In this document: one piece after another, positions 36,044-44,667 of the stretch
Layout of the letters: each line of letters starts with the position of its first letter
How positions within the stretch are numbered: the first letter of the stretch is position 1
Origin: Robbsia sp. KACC 23696
GTDB taxonomy: Bacteria; Pseudomonadota; Gammaproteobacteria; Burkholderiales; Burkholderiaceae
NCBI RefSeq assembly: GCF_039852015.1
Contig: NZ_CP156626.1
Span: forward strand, 744,001 to 808,000
Reading direction: 5' to 3'
Length of the DNA stretch: 64,000 nt
Notes under the pieces: model-generated
Told to the model about the DNA's origin: nothing
Seen by the model: the letters and a program-made list of their open reading frames with translations, nothing else
Databases searched by the model: none
Made by a program: the position numbers and the translations under genes

Positions 36044-36925
36044 TTATGCGTTCCGTTGCGGGTTCGTGCCACTTTGGACGTTGTCGGCTTGCGCGTTGCT
36101 TGCCCCTGAGGCAGGCGCGGGCGAGGGATTCGGCCCCAGGCTGTCGATGCTGACTGGCGGGAGCGGATAGCGTTTGTTCTGACCCACCCAATCCAGGAAG
36201 TCGGCGCGGGCGCCCGGGAAGCCGATCATCTGCCACGACCCGGCGTCCTTGTTGCCGCCGTAAATCGGATCGGCCAGATAGCCTTCCTTCGTGTTTTGCA
36301 ACAGGAAGCCGAAGAAGTCCTTGATGGGGGCCCTGTCGGACGAGACCTTGCCGCCTTCCATGTCCGTCAGCAATTGCTCTTGCTCCGTATGCGCGAGATC
36401 GGCGAAAACCTTGCCCGAGAATGTCTGCTTGCAGTGGTCGTTGATGGCGGCAATGGCGGCGCGATACAGGTCGCGTGGTTTCAAGGGATTTTGATAGCCC
36501 CATAATGAGGGCGTGTCCGGTTTGAACGGCCCGCTCATATACCAGTTCGACGCATGACCGAAGCCCGCATCCATCTGCTTGTCGATGAACACCGGCACGT
36601 TGAGATCGAGCGCGCCCTGGCCTTCCGCATCGGCGGGGATCAGGCGATCGGTGGCCGCTTTGATAAACGCCCATTCGTCGGCGTTGAAGTAGTGCGGGGT
36701 GTACTGCGCGAGATCGATCGATGTGGGTCGGACCGGCTCCGCGGCAGTCATGCCGACGCCGTTTGCCGGCGCGTTGGGCGCAGACGCTGCCGCGGCGGCG
36801 CTTCCCGATGCGGCGGTCTGTCCGCTGGCGGTGATGACGGCGCCGGCAGGCAGGATGGCAACGGTCTTGCACGGACGGACCACCCCGTCGAAGTAACGCG
36901 TGTTTGTCCGCGATGACTTCGCCAC
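36044..36925 (-). CDS. Gluconate 2-dehydrogenase subunit 3 family protein (gamma subunit)
   Basis: A 293-residue small subunit of the membrane-bound GMC dehydrogenase complex; in relatives it carries a Tat signal and helps fold and export the alpha subunit. Family features are YFNADEWAFIKAATDRLIPA (about 79-98), FIDKQMDAGFG, FFGFLLQNTKEGYLADPIYGG and WQMIGFPGARADF. The N-terminus has a hydrophobic stretch TVAILPAGAVITASG but no twin-arginine pair in frame, only FDGVVRPCK before it, which is unusual. An Ala/Ser linker at 40-60 and an Ala/Pro/Asn tail flank the domain. It is first in the operon with the fused GMC-cytochrome gene. Confidence 0.87.
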   Translation of the reverse strand: MAKSSRTNTRYFDGVVRPCKTVAILPAGAVITASGQTAASGSAAAAASAPNAPANGVGMTAAEPVRPTSIDLAQYTPHYFNADEWAFIKAATDRLIPADAEGQGALDLNVPVFIDKQMDAGFGHASNWYMSGPFKPDTPSLWGYQNPLKPRDLYRAAIAAINDHCKQTFSGKVFADLAHTEQEQLLTDMEGGKVSSDRAPIKDFFGFLLQNTKEGYLADPIYGGNKDAGSWQMIGFPGARADFLDWVGQNKRYPLPPVSIDSLGPNPSPAPASGASNAQADNVQSGTNPQRNA

Positions 36926-37036
36926 TACAGGCTAGGTATTACAGGAGGTGAAAGGCTTCCGAAATGCTTGACCTCGCAATGACGGTGATTCGCGGTCCCG
37001 GAGTCGTGGCGGCTAAGGGTAAACGCTAGGAAATCG

Positions 37037-38248
37037 ATGCTTTACGCGGTGGGCGATAAGGATAAGCAGGAGAGGAATTTGACGCATTTTGAAGACGACT
37101 CGCGGCATCACGGCGGGGAGCAGGACGACGGCGGTCTGCATGAAGATGCGATCCCCCCGTCGAGCGCTGGCGCTGCTGCCGGTTCTCCCTCGCAAGGTAG
37201 CGGCGAGAAGCACGCGGGAAACCGGCCTGATGCCATGCGTCGCGCCTGGGTCGGTCGTGCGATGCTGGGTGTGCCACTGACCTTGGCAGGGGGCGGGTGG
37301 GCGTCGCGCGCTGTAGCGGGTGTGCCCGAGGCAGCGGAGACGGAGGCGCCGAAGCCGATCGCGGCACCGGGCGACGTAATCGACGTGCCCTTGTGGCCGG
37401 AGGGCCGCGTTCCAGGTGTGCGCGACACCGCGCGAGTCGCGGCGATCGGTGCGGAGCGCGTCAGTGCTGGCGGTGCGATACGCAATGTGTCGCAACCGCG
37501 GCTGCGCATCTATCCGGCGGATCCGTCACGTCGCACCGGCATGGCGATACTGGTCATCGCCGGCGGCGGCTATGCCCATATCGAATGCGGTCATGAAAGT
37601 ACGCCGACGTGCCGCTGGCTGCAGTCGCTCGGCATCACCGCCTGTGAGTTGATCTATCGACTGCCGCGCGAAGGATGGGATCGGACGGCACCGCTGCAGG
37701 ACGGGCAACGGGCGATGCGGGTGATTCGGGCGCATGCCCAGACCTTGCACATCGAGCCGGCGCGTCTGGCCGTCATGGGCTTTTCCGCAGGCGGGCATCT
37801 GGCCGGCATGACCGCCGTCACCCCCGACGTTGCGCGCTATGCACCGCTGGATGCGATCGATGCGCTAGCGTCCGATGCGGCGTTTGCCGCGCTGCTGTAT
37901 CCGGTACTGACCTTGGTGCCGCCGTTCGACAATACCCACACGCGACGCTCGCTGCTGGGACGCGACAATAGTGGAGACGATGCCAATGCAGCGGCGGCGG
38001 CGTTGTCCGTCGACCGCCAGGTGAACGAGGCGACACCACCAGTGTTTCTCGCGCAGGCGACCGACGATCCGATCTCGCCGGTCGACAACAGCCTGCTGAT
38101 GTACTCGGCGATGCGTTCGGCAGGCCGACCGGTGGACCTGCATCTATTCCAATCCGGCGGCCATGGCTGGGGCTTGGGACGTCCCGGCACCGAACAGACG
38201 CTGTGGCCGGCGTTGTTTCAACGCTGGATGGGACTGCTCGGCGGCTAG
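37037..38248 (+). CDS. Exported alpha/beta hydrolase (esterase/endo-1,4-beta-xylanase-B-like)
   Basis: An alpha/beta-hydrolase with the BD-FAE/esterase pattern. The oxyanion region is AILVIAGGGYAHIECGHE, the nucleophile elbow is VMGFSAGGHLAG (GxSxG), the acid is in ATDDPISPVDN and the His in SGGHGWGLG. A hydrophobic signal MRRAWVGRAMLGVPLTLAGG begins at residue 67 of the long frame, so the mature enzyme is probably periplasmic or secreted. ATG 37037 has AGGA five bases upstream; ATG 37235 would place the signal peptide at the true N-terminus but lacks a ribosome site. The first 66 residues are polar and unlike the family. Substrate unknown, probably an acylated sugar or short-chain ester. Confidence 0.85.
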   Translation: MLYAVGDKDKQERNLTHFEDDSRHHGGEQDDGGLHEDAIPPSSAGAAAGSPSQGSGEKHAGNRPDAMRRAWVGRAMLGVPLTLAGGGWASRAVAGVPEAAETEAPKPIAAPGDVIDVPLWPEGRVPGVRDTARVAAIGAERVSAGGAIRNVSQPRLRIYPADPSRRTGMAILVIAGGGYAHIECGHESTPTCRWLQSLGITACELIYRLPREGWDRTAPLQDGQRAMRVIRAHAQTLHIEPARLAVMGFSAGGHLAGMTAVTPDVARYAPLDAIDALASDAAFAALLYPVLTLVPPFDNTHTRRSLLGRDNSGDDANAAAAALSVDRQVNEATPPVFLAQATDDPISPVDNSLLMYSAMRSAGRPVDLHLFQSGGHGWGLGRPGTEQTLWPALFQRWMGLLGG

Positions 38249-38285
38249 GTCCGCGGGGCGGACCGATGCGCGATGACGCGTGCGC

Positions 38286-38633
38286 TCAGGCCGCGTCGAT
38301 GGGGGGCAGTGCCGCCAATGGCGCCAGACGCAGTCGCGCGAAATTCGAGACGAAGGGTGTGAATTCCATGAAGCCTTTGACGGCCTCGAATTCGGGCGTG
38401 TCGTAGACCCAGTCGCCGGCGATCGTATAGACCGCCGCATAGGCCGGGCCATCGTCGATGACCTTGTAGCGGCTGCCGGTCAACCAGCCCGGGCAGGACA
38501 AGATCGCGGGCAGATGGACTTCGTCGTACCAGCGATTGAACGCCGCTTCCTGCTCCGGCGCGATATCGACCCGCACGATATGAATGTAGGGGCCGACGGA
38601 ATCGGCCGGCAAGCGTTCGATCGGAAATTTCAT
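38286..38633 (-). CDS. Small EthD/ferredoxin-like alpha-beta barrel protein
   Basis: A 115-residue protein with the dimeric alpha-beta barrel look of EthD-like and related small enzymes: HIVRVDIAPEQEAAFNRWYD, EVHLPAILSCPGWLTGSRY and YTIAGDWVYDTPEF. The WYDEVHLP motif is shared with several degradation-operon helpers. It is last in the minus-strand CoA operon and its start overlaps the preceding MaoC-like gene by 4 bases. Exact function is unknown. Confidence 0.8.
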   Translation of the reverse strand: MKFPIERLPADSVGPYIHIVRVDIAPEQEAAFNRWYDEVHLPAILSCPGWLTGSRYKVIDDGPAYAAVYTIAGDWVYDTPEFEAVKGFMEFTPFVSNFARLRLAPLAALPPIDAA

Positions 38634-39088
38634 TGTGCCTGCTCCACGGTTTCGACCGGCTTCGGCTTGACGCGGGGAAACTTCAACGTCGCCTCGGCCT
38701 TCAGCACTTCCTTGCCTTCATCGTTTGTCGCACTGGCCTGCCAGACGGCGGTGCGCGTCTCCGCGTTCATCTCGGCGATCCAGACGCGAAAGCGCAGCGT
38801 ATCGCCATAGAACACCGGACCGGTGAACCAGAAACGGTCTTCGATCGATACGCCCAACGTGCCGACCAATTCTGCCGTCAGCACGCTGGTGCAGATGCCT
38901 GCCACCAGAATGCCCGGTGCCAGACGTTGGCCGAAACGGGTCTTGCTCGCATAGCCTTCGTCGATATGCACCGGACCGAAGTCGCCGGTGGCGGCTTCAT
39001 ACATCGCGCCGTCGGCTTCGGTGATCGTCTTGCAGATGGACACTTCGTCGCCCACATGCAGCGTGTCGAATGGTTTGATGTCGTACAT
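38630..39088 (-). CDS. MaoC-like (R)-specific enoyl-CoA hydratase-family protein
   Basis: This 152-residue hot-dog-fold protein carries the hydratase-2 signature region: ATGDFGPVHIDEGYASKTRF (Asp and His in D-x4-H form at about residues 36-41) and RLAPGILVAGICTSV. It should hydrate an unsaturated acyl-CoA made by the neighbouring acyl-CoA dehydrogenase, probably as a heterodimer with the adjacent MaoC-like protein. It overlaps the downstream EthD-like gene by 4 bases and follows the other MaoC-like gene by 13 bases. Confidence 0.88.
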   Translation of the reverse strand: MYDIKPFDTLHVGDEVSICKTITEADGAMYEAATGDFGPVHIDEGYASKTRFGQRLAPGILVAGICTSVLTAELVGTLGVSIEDRFWFTGPVFYGDTLRFRVWIAEMNAETRTAVWQASATNDEGKEVLKAEATLKFPRVKPKPVETVEQAQ

Positions 39089-39101
39089 CGCGCGCCCCTG
39101 C

Positions 39102-39515
39102 TCAGCCGAGCAGCGGCAACATCGCCGCGGTGCCGCCGATGACTTGCTTGCCGCCGTCTTCGCTGTCGATCAGGCAACGGATCTCGAAATCGATCGAGGC
39201 CGACGTGACTTCCGTTACGGTGGCGATCGCTTCGATCGTGCTGCCCACCACTACCGGTGCGTCGAACGACAGATCCAGCTTGCCGATGCGCCAGGCCTTG
39301 CCGGCCAGCCGATTCAGACAGGTGGACGACAGCGCCAATACCGCCATCTCGAAACTCAGCATGTTTGCAAAACCCGCGTCGCGGGCCGCGGCCGCGTCCA
39401 CGTGCATCGTTGCCAGATTGCCGCTGATGCCGGTGAAGAAGGCTTGTTCGGCGACGGTCATCGTCTTGCGGAACGACATTGTCGCGCCGACTTGCAGGGG
39501 AGTGGTGTTTTGCAT
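39102..39515 (-). CDS. MaoC-like hot-dog-fold protein, second subunit
   Basis: A 137-residue MaoC-like protein with SGNLATMHVDAAAARDAGFA, in which the hydratase motif is altered: Asn rather than Asp stands at the first catalytic position before MHVD. FANMLSFEMAVLALSS follows. Loss of the acid suggests that it is the structural partner of the adjacent MaoC-like protein. The frame is open to 39575, but ATG 39515 (MQNTTPLQVG) starts at the conserved region. Confidence 0.83.
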   Translation of the reverse strand: MQNTTPLQVGATMSFRKTMTVAEQAFFTGISGNLATMHVDAAAARDAGFANMLSFEMAVLALSSTCLNRLAGKAWRIGKLDLSFDAPVVVGSTIEAIATVTEVTSASIDFEIRCLIDSEDGGKQVIGGTAAMLPLLG

Positions 39516-39625
39516 CGTGTGAAGGCGTCTATCAATGAAAGAGGGGCGGCGAGCGGGTATCGCGGGCCGGTGCAAACCGAGACGGGCCGCGCCTGATGGC
39601 GCACCCCGTCTGCTTGCCGTCGCGT

Positions 39626-40789
39626 TTAGAGCGTCAGACCGCGCTTGATCACACTGCGCGCGATCAACATGCGATGGATTTCCGACGTGCCGTCGTAGAT
39701 GCGCGTGACGCGGCTGTCACGGTAGATCCGTTCCAGCGGCATTTCCTTCGTGAAGCCCATGCCGCCGAATGTCTGGATGCCGCGGTCCGCCACGCGGCCG
39801 ATCATTTCCGAGGCGTACAGCTTGACCATCGACACCTTGTCGCGCACGTCGCGGCCTTGATCCAATTCCCACGCGGTGTTGAGCACCATCATTCGCGTCG
39901 CAAAGATTTCCGTGGCCGAGTCCGCGATCATCTGCTGCACCATCTGGAAATCGCCGATCGGTTGACCGAACTGCTTGCGCTCGCCCGCATAGGTGCGCAT
40001 CAGTTCCAGTACGCGCTGCGCCATGCCGCAGGCCCGTGCGCCGATGTGCGCGAGGCGGATGCCGGCCACGCTGTCCATGATCAGCTTGAACCCGTTACCC
40101 AGCGTCCCCAGGATCTTATCCTTCGGGATACGGCAGTTTTCGAAAACCAGTTCCGCATGGCCATACCCGCGATGGCCCATCATCGGCTGCTTGCCGGTGA
40201 CGTGGAAGCCCGGCGTGCCCTTGTCGACGAGGAATAGCGTGATGCCGCCGCGCGCGCGCTTTTCCTTGTCCGTCAGCGCCATCACGATGACGTAGTCGGC
40301 GATGTCGCCGTCGCTGATGAAGTGCTTGCGACCATTGATGACGAAGTCGTCGCCGTCTTCGGTCGCCACCGTCGAGATCGACGCGGCGTCGGAACCGGCG
40401 CCCGGCTCGGTGATGGCCATCGCGCAGACCTTCTCACCGCGGACCGTCGGCAGCAGATAGTCGTCGCGTTGCGCGCCTTCGCAGGCGAGCAGCATCGGAT
40501 AGACCTGGCCGAACACGCGGCGGATCAGCGCATCGGACGTCTTGCCAAGTTCTTCCTCGACGTAGCACATGTCGACATTCGACAGGCCACCGCCGCCGAC
40601 ATCGTCCGGCATATTCATCGCGAACAGCCCCAGCGACATCGCCTTGTCGCGCACGATCTTCAGCTTGTCGGCCGGGATCACGCCGGTATGTTCGGTTTCG
40701 GCTTCCAGCGGCTGCACTTCGTTGGTCACGAATTTGCGGACCGTGTCCACCAGCATCTGGGTTTCGGAGGGAATGGAAAAGTCGATCAT
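39626..40789 (-). CDS. Acyl-CoA dehydrogenase
   Basis: A 387-residue FAD-dependent acyl-CoA dehydrogenase with all three domains: CAMAITEPGAGSDAASISTV in the FAD/substrate region, DDFVINGRKHFISDGD in the beta domain, and the C-terminal IQTFGGMGFTKEMPLERIYR and YDGTSEIHRMLIARS. The usual catalytic Glu of medium-chain enzymes (in YEGT) is Asp366 here, and no Glu appears at the alternative helix-G site, so activity or substrate may differ from the textbook enzymes. It lies 23 bases after the CoA-transferase gene and feeds unsaturated acyl-CoA to the MaoC pair. Confidence 0.94.
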   Translation of the reverse strand: MIDFSIPSETQMLVDTVRKFVTNEVQPLEAETEHTGVIPADKLKIVRDKAMSLGLFAMNMPDDVGGGGLSNVDMCYVEEELGKTSDALIRRVFGQVYPMLLACEGAQRDDYLLPTVRGEKVCAMAITEPGAGSDAASISTVATEDGDDFVINGRKHFISDGDIADYVIVMALTDKEKRARGGITLFLVDKGTPGFHVTGKQPMMGHRGYGHAELVFENCRIPKDKILGTLGNGFKLIMDSVAGIRLAHIGARACGMAQRVLELMRTYAGERKQFGQPIGDFQMVQQMIADSATEIFATRMMVLNTAWELDQGRDVRDKVSMVKLYASEMIGRVADRGIQTFGGMGFTKEMPLERIYRDSRVTRIYDGTSEIHRMLIARSVIKRGLTL

Positions 40790-40812
40790 GTCAGTCTCGT
40801 CAATAAGGGGGG

Positions 40813-42012
40813 TCAGGCGGCGGGCGCGGTGCGTACCACGCCGTCCGCGATCAACGCGTCGATCTCGCTCTGCGCATAGCCCAGTTCACCCAGGATTTCC
40901 GCCGATTGCGCACCAAGCGGCTGCGGCGTCAGTGCCACGCCCGGTGCTTGGCCATCGAAACGGGCGGGATGCATGACGAAGGTCACCGGCTTGCCTTCCA
41001 CGCCGTCGACCGTCTTGAATGCTTCCAGATGGGTCAGTTGCGGATCGGCTTGCAGGTCGTCGTAGTCCTGTACCGGGCCGTGCCAGACATCGGAGTCGCG
41101 CAGATGCTCGAGCCATTGCGCCGTGGTCTTTTGCTTGAGGCGCGCGCCGACCAGGCGGACGATTTCCTCGCGTCGCGTATAGCCGTCGCTTGCCGGAATC
41201 GCGGCCAACGCTGGTTCTTCCAACGCGCGGGCCAGTGCCTCCGGCGTGGCCATCGAGATCGCCAGATGGCCGTCCGACGTCGCATGAATGCCGTAGGCGC
41301 CGCCGCTGAACCAGCTCGCCAGGCCGTCCGGGCCGCGCGACGAAGGGCTGCGGGCGCCGTTCAACCAGGCCGTCAGCGATTCCGTTTGCAGATCGATCGC
41401 GGCCTGCAGCAGGCTGACTTCCACGAGGCGGCCTTCGCCGGTACGCTCGCGATTGAACAGCGCAGCCAGGATGCTCATCACATAGATGACGGCTGCATGT
41501 TGGTCGACCACCACCGGACCCACCGGCGTCGGGGCGCCATCGGCGCGACCGGTGCGGGCCGCCAGCCCGGACAGCGCCTGCAGCAGCAGATCCTGCCCCG
41601 GCTTGGCCGCGTAGGGACCGGAGCCGCCGTAGCCGCTGGCGCTCGCATAGATCAATCGCGGGTTGATCGCCTTCAGTGCTTCGTAACCCAAGCCGAGGCG
41701 TGCCATCGCGCCGGGGCGGAAGTTTTCCATCAGCACGTCGGCATCCTTGACGAGCTTTTGCGTCAGGGCGCGACCGGCCTCGCTTTTCATATCGACTGAC
41801 AGGCTGCGCTTGTTGCGGCCCGTCGTCAGCAGATTGACGCTTTGCGTGCCGACGAAATGATCGGCCACTGCCCAGTTGCGATGAAAGGCACCGTCGATCG
41901 GCTCGACGGCGATCACGTCCGCGCCCAGATCGGCGAGCATTTGCGCAGCCATCGGGCCGGCATGGAAGTGGTTGAAGCTGATGACACGGACGCCGTCGAG
42001 GAGTTTCAGCAT
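40813..42012 (-). CDS. Family III CoA-transferase (CaiB/BaiF family)
   Basis: A 399-residue family III CoA-transferase that moves CoA between carboxylic acids through an aspartyl-CoA intermediate. The catalytic Asp is in KPGQDLLLQALSG (about residue 141); GRNKRSLSVDMKSEAG and VLMENFRPGAMARLGLGY are typical. ATG 42012 is chosen (MLKLLDGVRV); the frame runs eight codons longer upstream. It is first in the minus-strand operon and should activate the substrate acid for the dehydrogenase and hydratases. A CGACTATAA sequence stands about 150 bases upstream of the start. Confidence 0.94.
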   Translation of the reverse strand: MLKLLDGVRVISFNHFHAGPMAAQMLADLGADVIAVEPIDGAFHRNWAVADHFVGTQSVNLLTTGRNKRSLSVDMKSEAGRALTQKLVKDADVLMENFRPGAMARLGLGYEALKAINPRLIYASASGYGGSGPYAAKPGQDLLLQALSGLAARTGRADGAPTPVGPVVVDQHAAVIYVMSILAALFNRERTGEGRLVEVSLLQAAIDLQTESLTAWLNGARSPSSRGPDGLASWFSGGAYGIHATSDGHLAISMATPEALARALEEPALAAIPASDGYTRREEIVRLVGARLKQKTTAQWLEHLRDSDVWHGPVQDYDDLQADPQLTHLEAFKTVDGVEGKPVTFVMHPARFDGQAPGVALTPQPLGAQSAEILGELGYAQSEIDALIADGVVRTAPAA

Positions 42013-42271
42013 GATGTTCCGATTGGGTTTGCACACGGTCCGCGTGTCCCGACCGGGACGTCGTCGTCGATGAAGACGGCTTATGCAGACGTGTTGTTGA
42101 CGCTATTCAGCATAGCAATCGGAAATTGCGCGGCGGGCGAATCGCACTATTAAATGGCGCACTCCGACTATAAGCGAGCCTCATGATCGGCTGCGCGGAG
42201 GGAGGGGAGCGGTGCGCCGCACGGTACGGCGGGGCGTATCCGCCGGCAGGGGACCGGCGGCGAACGATGCC

Positions 42272-43291
42272 TCAATCGAGCAACGGCGATTGGGCGCGTA
42301 GCGCGCGCACCACTTCGCGTGCGTGGGCGACGAAGCTTTCCGTCAGACGTTGCCGGGGGCGGTCCTTCGGCAGCAAGGCGCAGAGGGAAATGGGCATGTC
42401 GGAGCTGAAGGGGCGGATCACGACACTGCCGGGCGGTTGCGTCAGCGCCGAGAATTCGTCGGTCAAGGAGACCCCCAATCCTTCGGCCACTAGCCGACAC
42501 GCCACGTTGGAGAAACGCACTTCGATATCGGGAACGAAATAATCGCCGTCCGCTTCGAACACGCGCTCCACCAGCAATCCAAGGGGACTTCGTGCCGGTG
42601 CGCCGATCAAGCGCCGCCCGCGCAAGGCACTCGGGGTAACAACGTCGCATTTCTCCAACGGATCGCCCGGCGGCGCCGCGCACACGATGCGTAACTCGCC
42701 CAGGGGCTCGTTGATCAGGCCGGGACGTGTGGGCGGCATCATCGACAAACCGACGTCCGCCATGCCGGAGTCCAGACTTTCCAGCATCGCATCCACCCGC
42801 ATCGTTTCCAGATGGATCTTGACCTTCGGATGATCGACGGCGAAGCGCGCCAAGGTCTTCGGCACCAGCCATTCGGAGAGTTCCGCGGTCGAGAACACGC
42901 GGATCACGCCGGCGCGGCCGGTGCGCAAGTCCCACGCTTTCTGCTGAATGGCCTGATGGACTAGAAACAGCGGCTCCGCGTCGTCGAAGAGCATTTTTGC
43001 TTCGGACGTCGGAATCAGTCGGTTGCTGATGCGATCGAACAACGGAAAGCCCAGTTTGGCCTCCGCCAGTCGGATCGCATTGCTGACCGCGGGCTGCGAC
43101 ATGCCCAGCTCGGTGGCCGCGCCGGTCGTGGTGCGATAGCGCATCACGGCACGCAACACTTCAAGTTGTCGGAGATTGATCAGTACCCGTGCGCTGGGAG
43201 CACTCCCGCCTGCGTCGTCGTCATTCGCGCGGCCACTGCCCTGGCCGCCATTTCTGCCGCCCTGTGCGTTGGGCCGGTATTCCGTCGCCAT
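42272..43291 (-). CDS. LysR-family transcriptional regulator
   Basis: This LysR regulator of about 339 residues has an HTH in NLRQLEVLRAVMRYRTTTGA then ELGMSQPAVSNAIRLAEAKL, and a periplasmic-binding-like effector domain (RVFSTAELSEWLVP through LGELRIVCAAPPG). I chose ATG 43291 because AAAGGG lies nearby upstream; ATG 43309 and a start at 43369 are possible. The polar segment before the HTH is long for the family. It sits between the CoA operon (same strand, downstream) and the divergent ABC importer, so it probably senses the imported substrate and controls both. Confidence 0.92.
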   Translation of the reverse strand: MATEYRPNAQGGRNGGQGSGRANDDDAGGSAPSARVLINLRQLEVLRAVMRYRTTTGAATELGMSQPAVSNAIRLAEAKLGFPLFDRISNRLIPTSEAKMLFDDAEPLFLVHQAIQQKAWDLRTGRAGVIRVFSTAELSEWLVPKTLARFAVDHPKVKIHLETMRVDAMLESLDSGMADVGLSMMPPTRPGLINEPLGELRIVCAAPPGDPLEKCDVVTPSALRGRRLIGAPARSPLGLLVERVFEADGDYFVPDIEVRFSNVACRLVAEGLGVSLTDEFSALTQPPGSVVIRPFSSDMPISLCALLPKDRPRQRLTESFVAHAREVVRALRAQSPLLD

Positions 43292-43681
43292 CCTGTCCCT
43301 TTGTTCCATGTTCCGCAACGTTGCAATCCGGCACACCGCAATCCGGGCAAACGCGATGCCCTTTTGCACGCCATCAGCGCGATTCTACGCTTGCGAGGGA
43401 ATGCGGCGTGTTAGAAACAGTGCCGGGCGGAGCGTGCATTCAACGGGTTGCACCGGGATCGGCGACCCGCTTGCGCGCCCGGGCAGCTGTCACGGCTATA
43501 ACCGTCGATTATAGTCGCCCGTTTTTTTTTCACTGGCGTGCGGGGATGGCACGCCGCTAATGTCTCACTACCGAAGCCGACTAGTCATATGCACATGCCG
43601 CGGGGAATGTTGCACCGGCTTCCTGTATTCGTTCTCGCACGCCGCATTGAAGCAGTCACCACATCGCATCCTGGAGAGACC
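43292..43681. promoter_or_regulatory. Divergent regulatory region between lysR and the ABC importer operon
   Basis: These 390 bases contain no credible gene. They hold the palindrome at 43496-43514 and a T9 run at 43522-43530, with GGAGAG just before the importer start at 43682. I could not assign a confident -35/-10 pair. Confidence 0.55.
43496..43514. promoter_or_regulatory. CTATAA-N7-TTATAG palindrome, probable LysR operator
   Basis: Perfect 6-base arms around a 7-base centre fit the T-N11-A dyads bound by LysR regulators. The site is 168 bases before the importer gene and 205 before lysR. Its half-site CGACTATAA (minus strand) recurs at 42165-42173 upstream of the CoA-transferase operon. 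A T9 run eight bases to the right means a weak terminator-like hairpin cannot be excluded. Confidence 0.6.
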
Positions 43682-44545
43682 ATGTTTTCACGCCGCCGTA
43701 CTGCGCCTACTCTCGTGAGCACGCTCGCGACCGCTCTGACCTCGTGCGCCGCCGTTGCGGTGATGGCCACGTCCGCTCACGCGGCGTGCATCGCCGTTCC
43801 GGCCGGCGATCTGGTCACCAGCGGCCATCTGCAATTGTCGATCAACCCGACCTTGCCGCCGCTGCAGTTCATCGACGAGACCGGCAAGATGAAGGGCATG
43901 AACGTCGAACTGGCCGAGGAAATCGGCAAGCGGCTGTGCCTGAAGGCCGATCTGCTGCGCATGGACTTCCCGGCGATGGTACCGGCGTTGAACGCTGGCC
44001 GTTTCGACGGCATCAACACCGGCATGTTCTGGACCGAGGCCCGTTCGAAGTCGATGTACACGGTGCCGTACGCGATGTCGACGATCGACGTGATCGCCGA
44101 CCCGTCGCAGAAGGCGACGCTGACCGACATCAAGGGCCTGGCCGGCCATTCGGTGGGTGTCGAAGCCGACTCGTACCAGGAAAAGTGGTTGCGTGATCGC
44201 GCGAAGGAAATCGCCGACGCCGGTGGCAAGCCGGTGGATATCCATGCCTTCCCGACGGCCAGCGATATGTTGGCGGCATTGCGCGCCGGTCAGTTCGACT
44301 TCGCCGCCTTGCCGAGCTATACCGGCGCATCGGTCGTGAAGTCGAAGCGGGCCAAGCTGGTTCTGGGCGCTCAGGGCGGCACGCCGACGACGATGGCCTT
44401 CCGCAAGAAGTCCGTTGCCGAAGCCGTTGCGAAGGCGATGGACGACATGGTGCAGGACGGTTCGTACGCCAAGCTGATGGACAGCTATGGCATGACGAAG
44501 ATCAATACGCCGCACATCACGCTGGTGGGCACGGGTCCGGCCTGA
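43682..44545 (+). CDS. Amino-acid-type ABC transporter substrate-binding protein
   Basis: A 287-residue periplasmic binding protein of family 3 (polar amino acids and related compounds). A signal peptide covers about residues 1-37 (AVAVMATSAHA then cleavage). Characteristic features are LQLSINPTLPPLQFIDETGK, GMNVELAEEIGKRL, FDGINTGMFWTEARSKSM and the C-terminal GSYAKLMDSYGM. GGAGAG precedes ATG 43682; the frame opens further upstream but without a signal peptide. First gene of an importer operon with permease, lyase and ATPase. The ligand is unknown but is presumably the substrate or a precursor for the encoded lyase. Confidence 0.93.
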   Translation: MFSRRRTAPTLVSTLATALTSCAAVAVMATSAHAACIAVPAGDLVTSGHLQLSINPTLPPLQFIDETGKMKGMNVELAEEIGKRLCLKADLLRMDFPAMVPALNAGRFDGINTGMFWTEARSKSMYTVPYAMSTIDVIADPSQKATLTDIKGLAGHSVGVEADSYQEKWLRDRAKEIADAGGKPVDIHAFPTASDMLAALRAGQFDFAALPSYTGASVVKSKRAKLVLGAQGGTPTTMAFRKKSVAEAVAKAMDDMVQDGSYAKLMDSYGMTKINTPHITLVGTGPA

Positions 44546-44576
44546 GGGTCTGCCTGACGGCCGCAGCAGGCCGATG

Positions 44577-44600
44577 CGCGCGTGCCGTCCGGCACGCGCG
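44577..44600 (+). other. Stem-loop between binding-protein and permease genes
   Basis: Eleven-base perfect arms, CGCGCGTGCCG and CGGCACGCGCG, are separated by two bases in the 122-base gap. No T-run follows. Such intercistronic hairpins commonly protect the upstream message and give the binding protein more copies than the membrane subunits. Confidence 0.65.
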
Positions 44601-44667
44601 TCCTGAGGGTGCAGTACCGGTACGGGCGCGCATGTCGCGCGACCTGTCCATCATGAGTATTGAGTAG

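Noticed and set aside
36044-36872. N-terminal extension of the GMC-cytochrome frame
   Set aside because: The upstream part is out of phase with the gamma-subunit gene and reads as Arg-rich noise; ATG 36041 begins the FAD domain properly.
43480-43530. Rho-independent terminator before the importer
   Set aside because: A stem plus T9 can be drawn, but the outer arms are badly asymmetric and no gene ends upstream on that strand; a LysR site is the better reading, kept with reservation.
44577-44600. Intrinsic terminator inside the importer operon
   Set aside because: There is no T-run after the stem, and the permease, lyase and ATPase genes clearly continue the operon.
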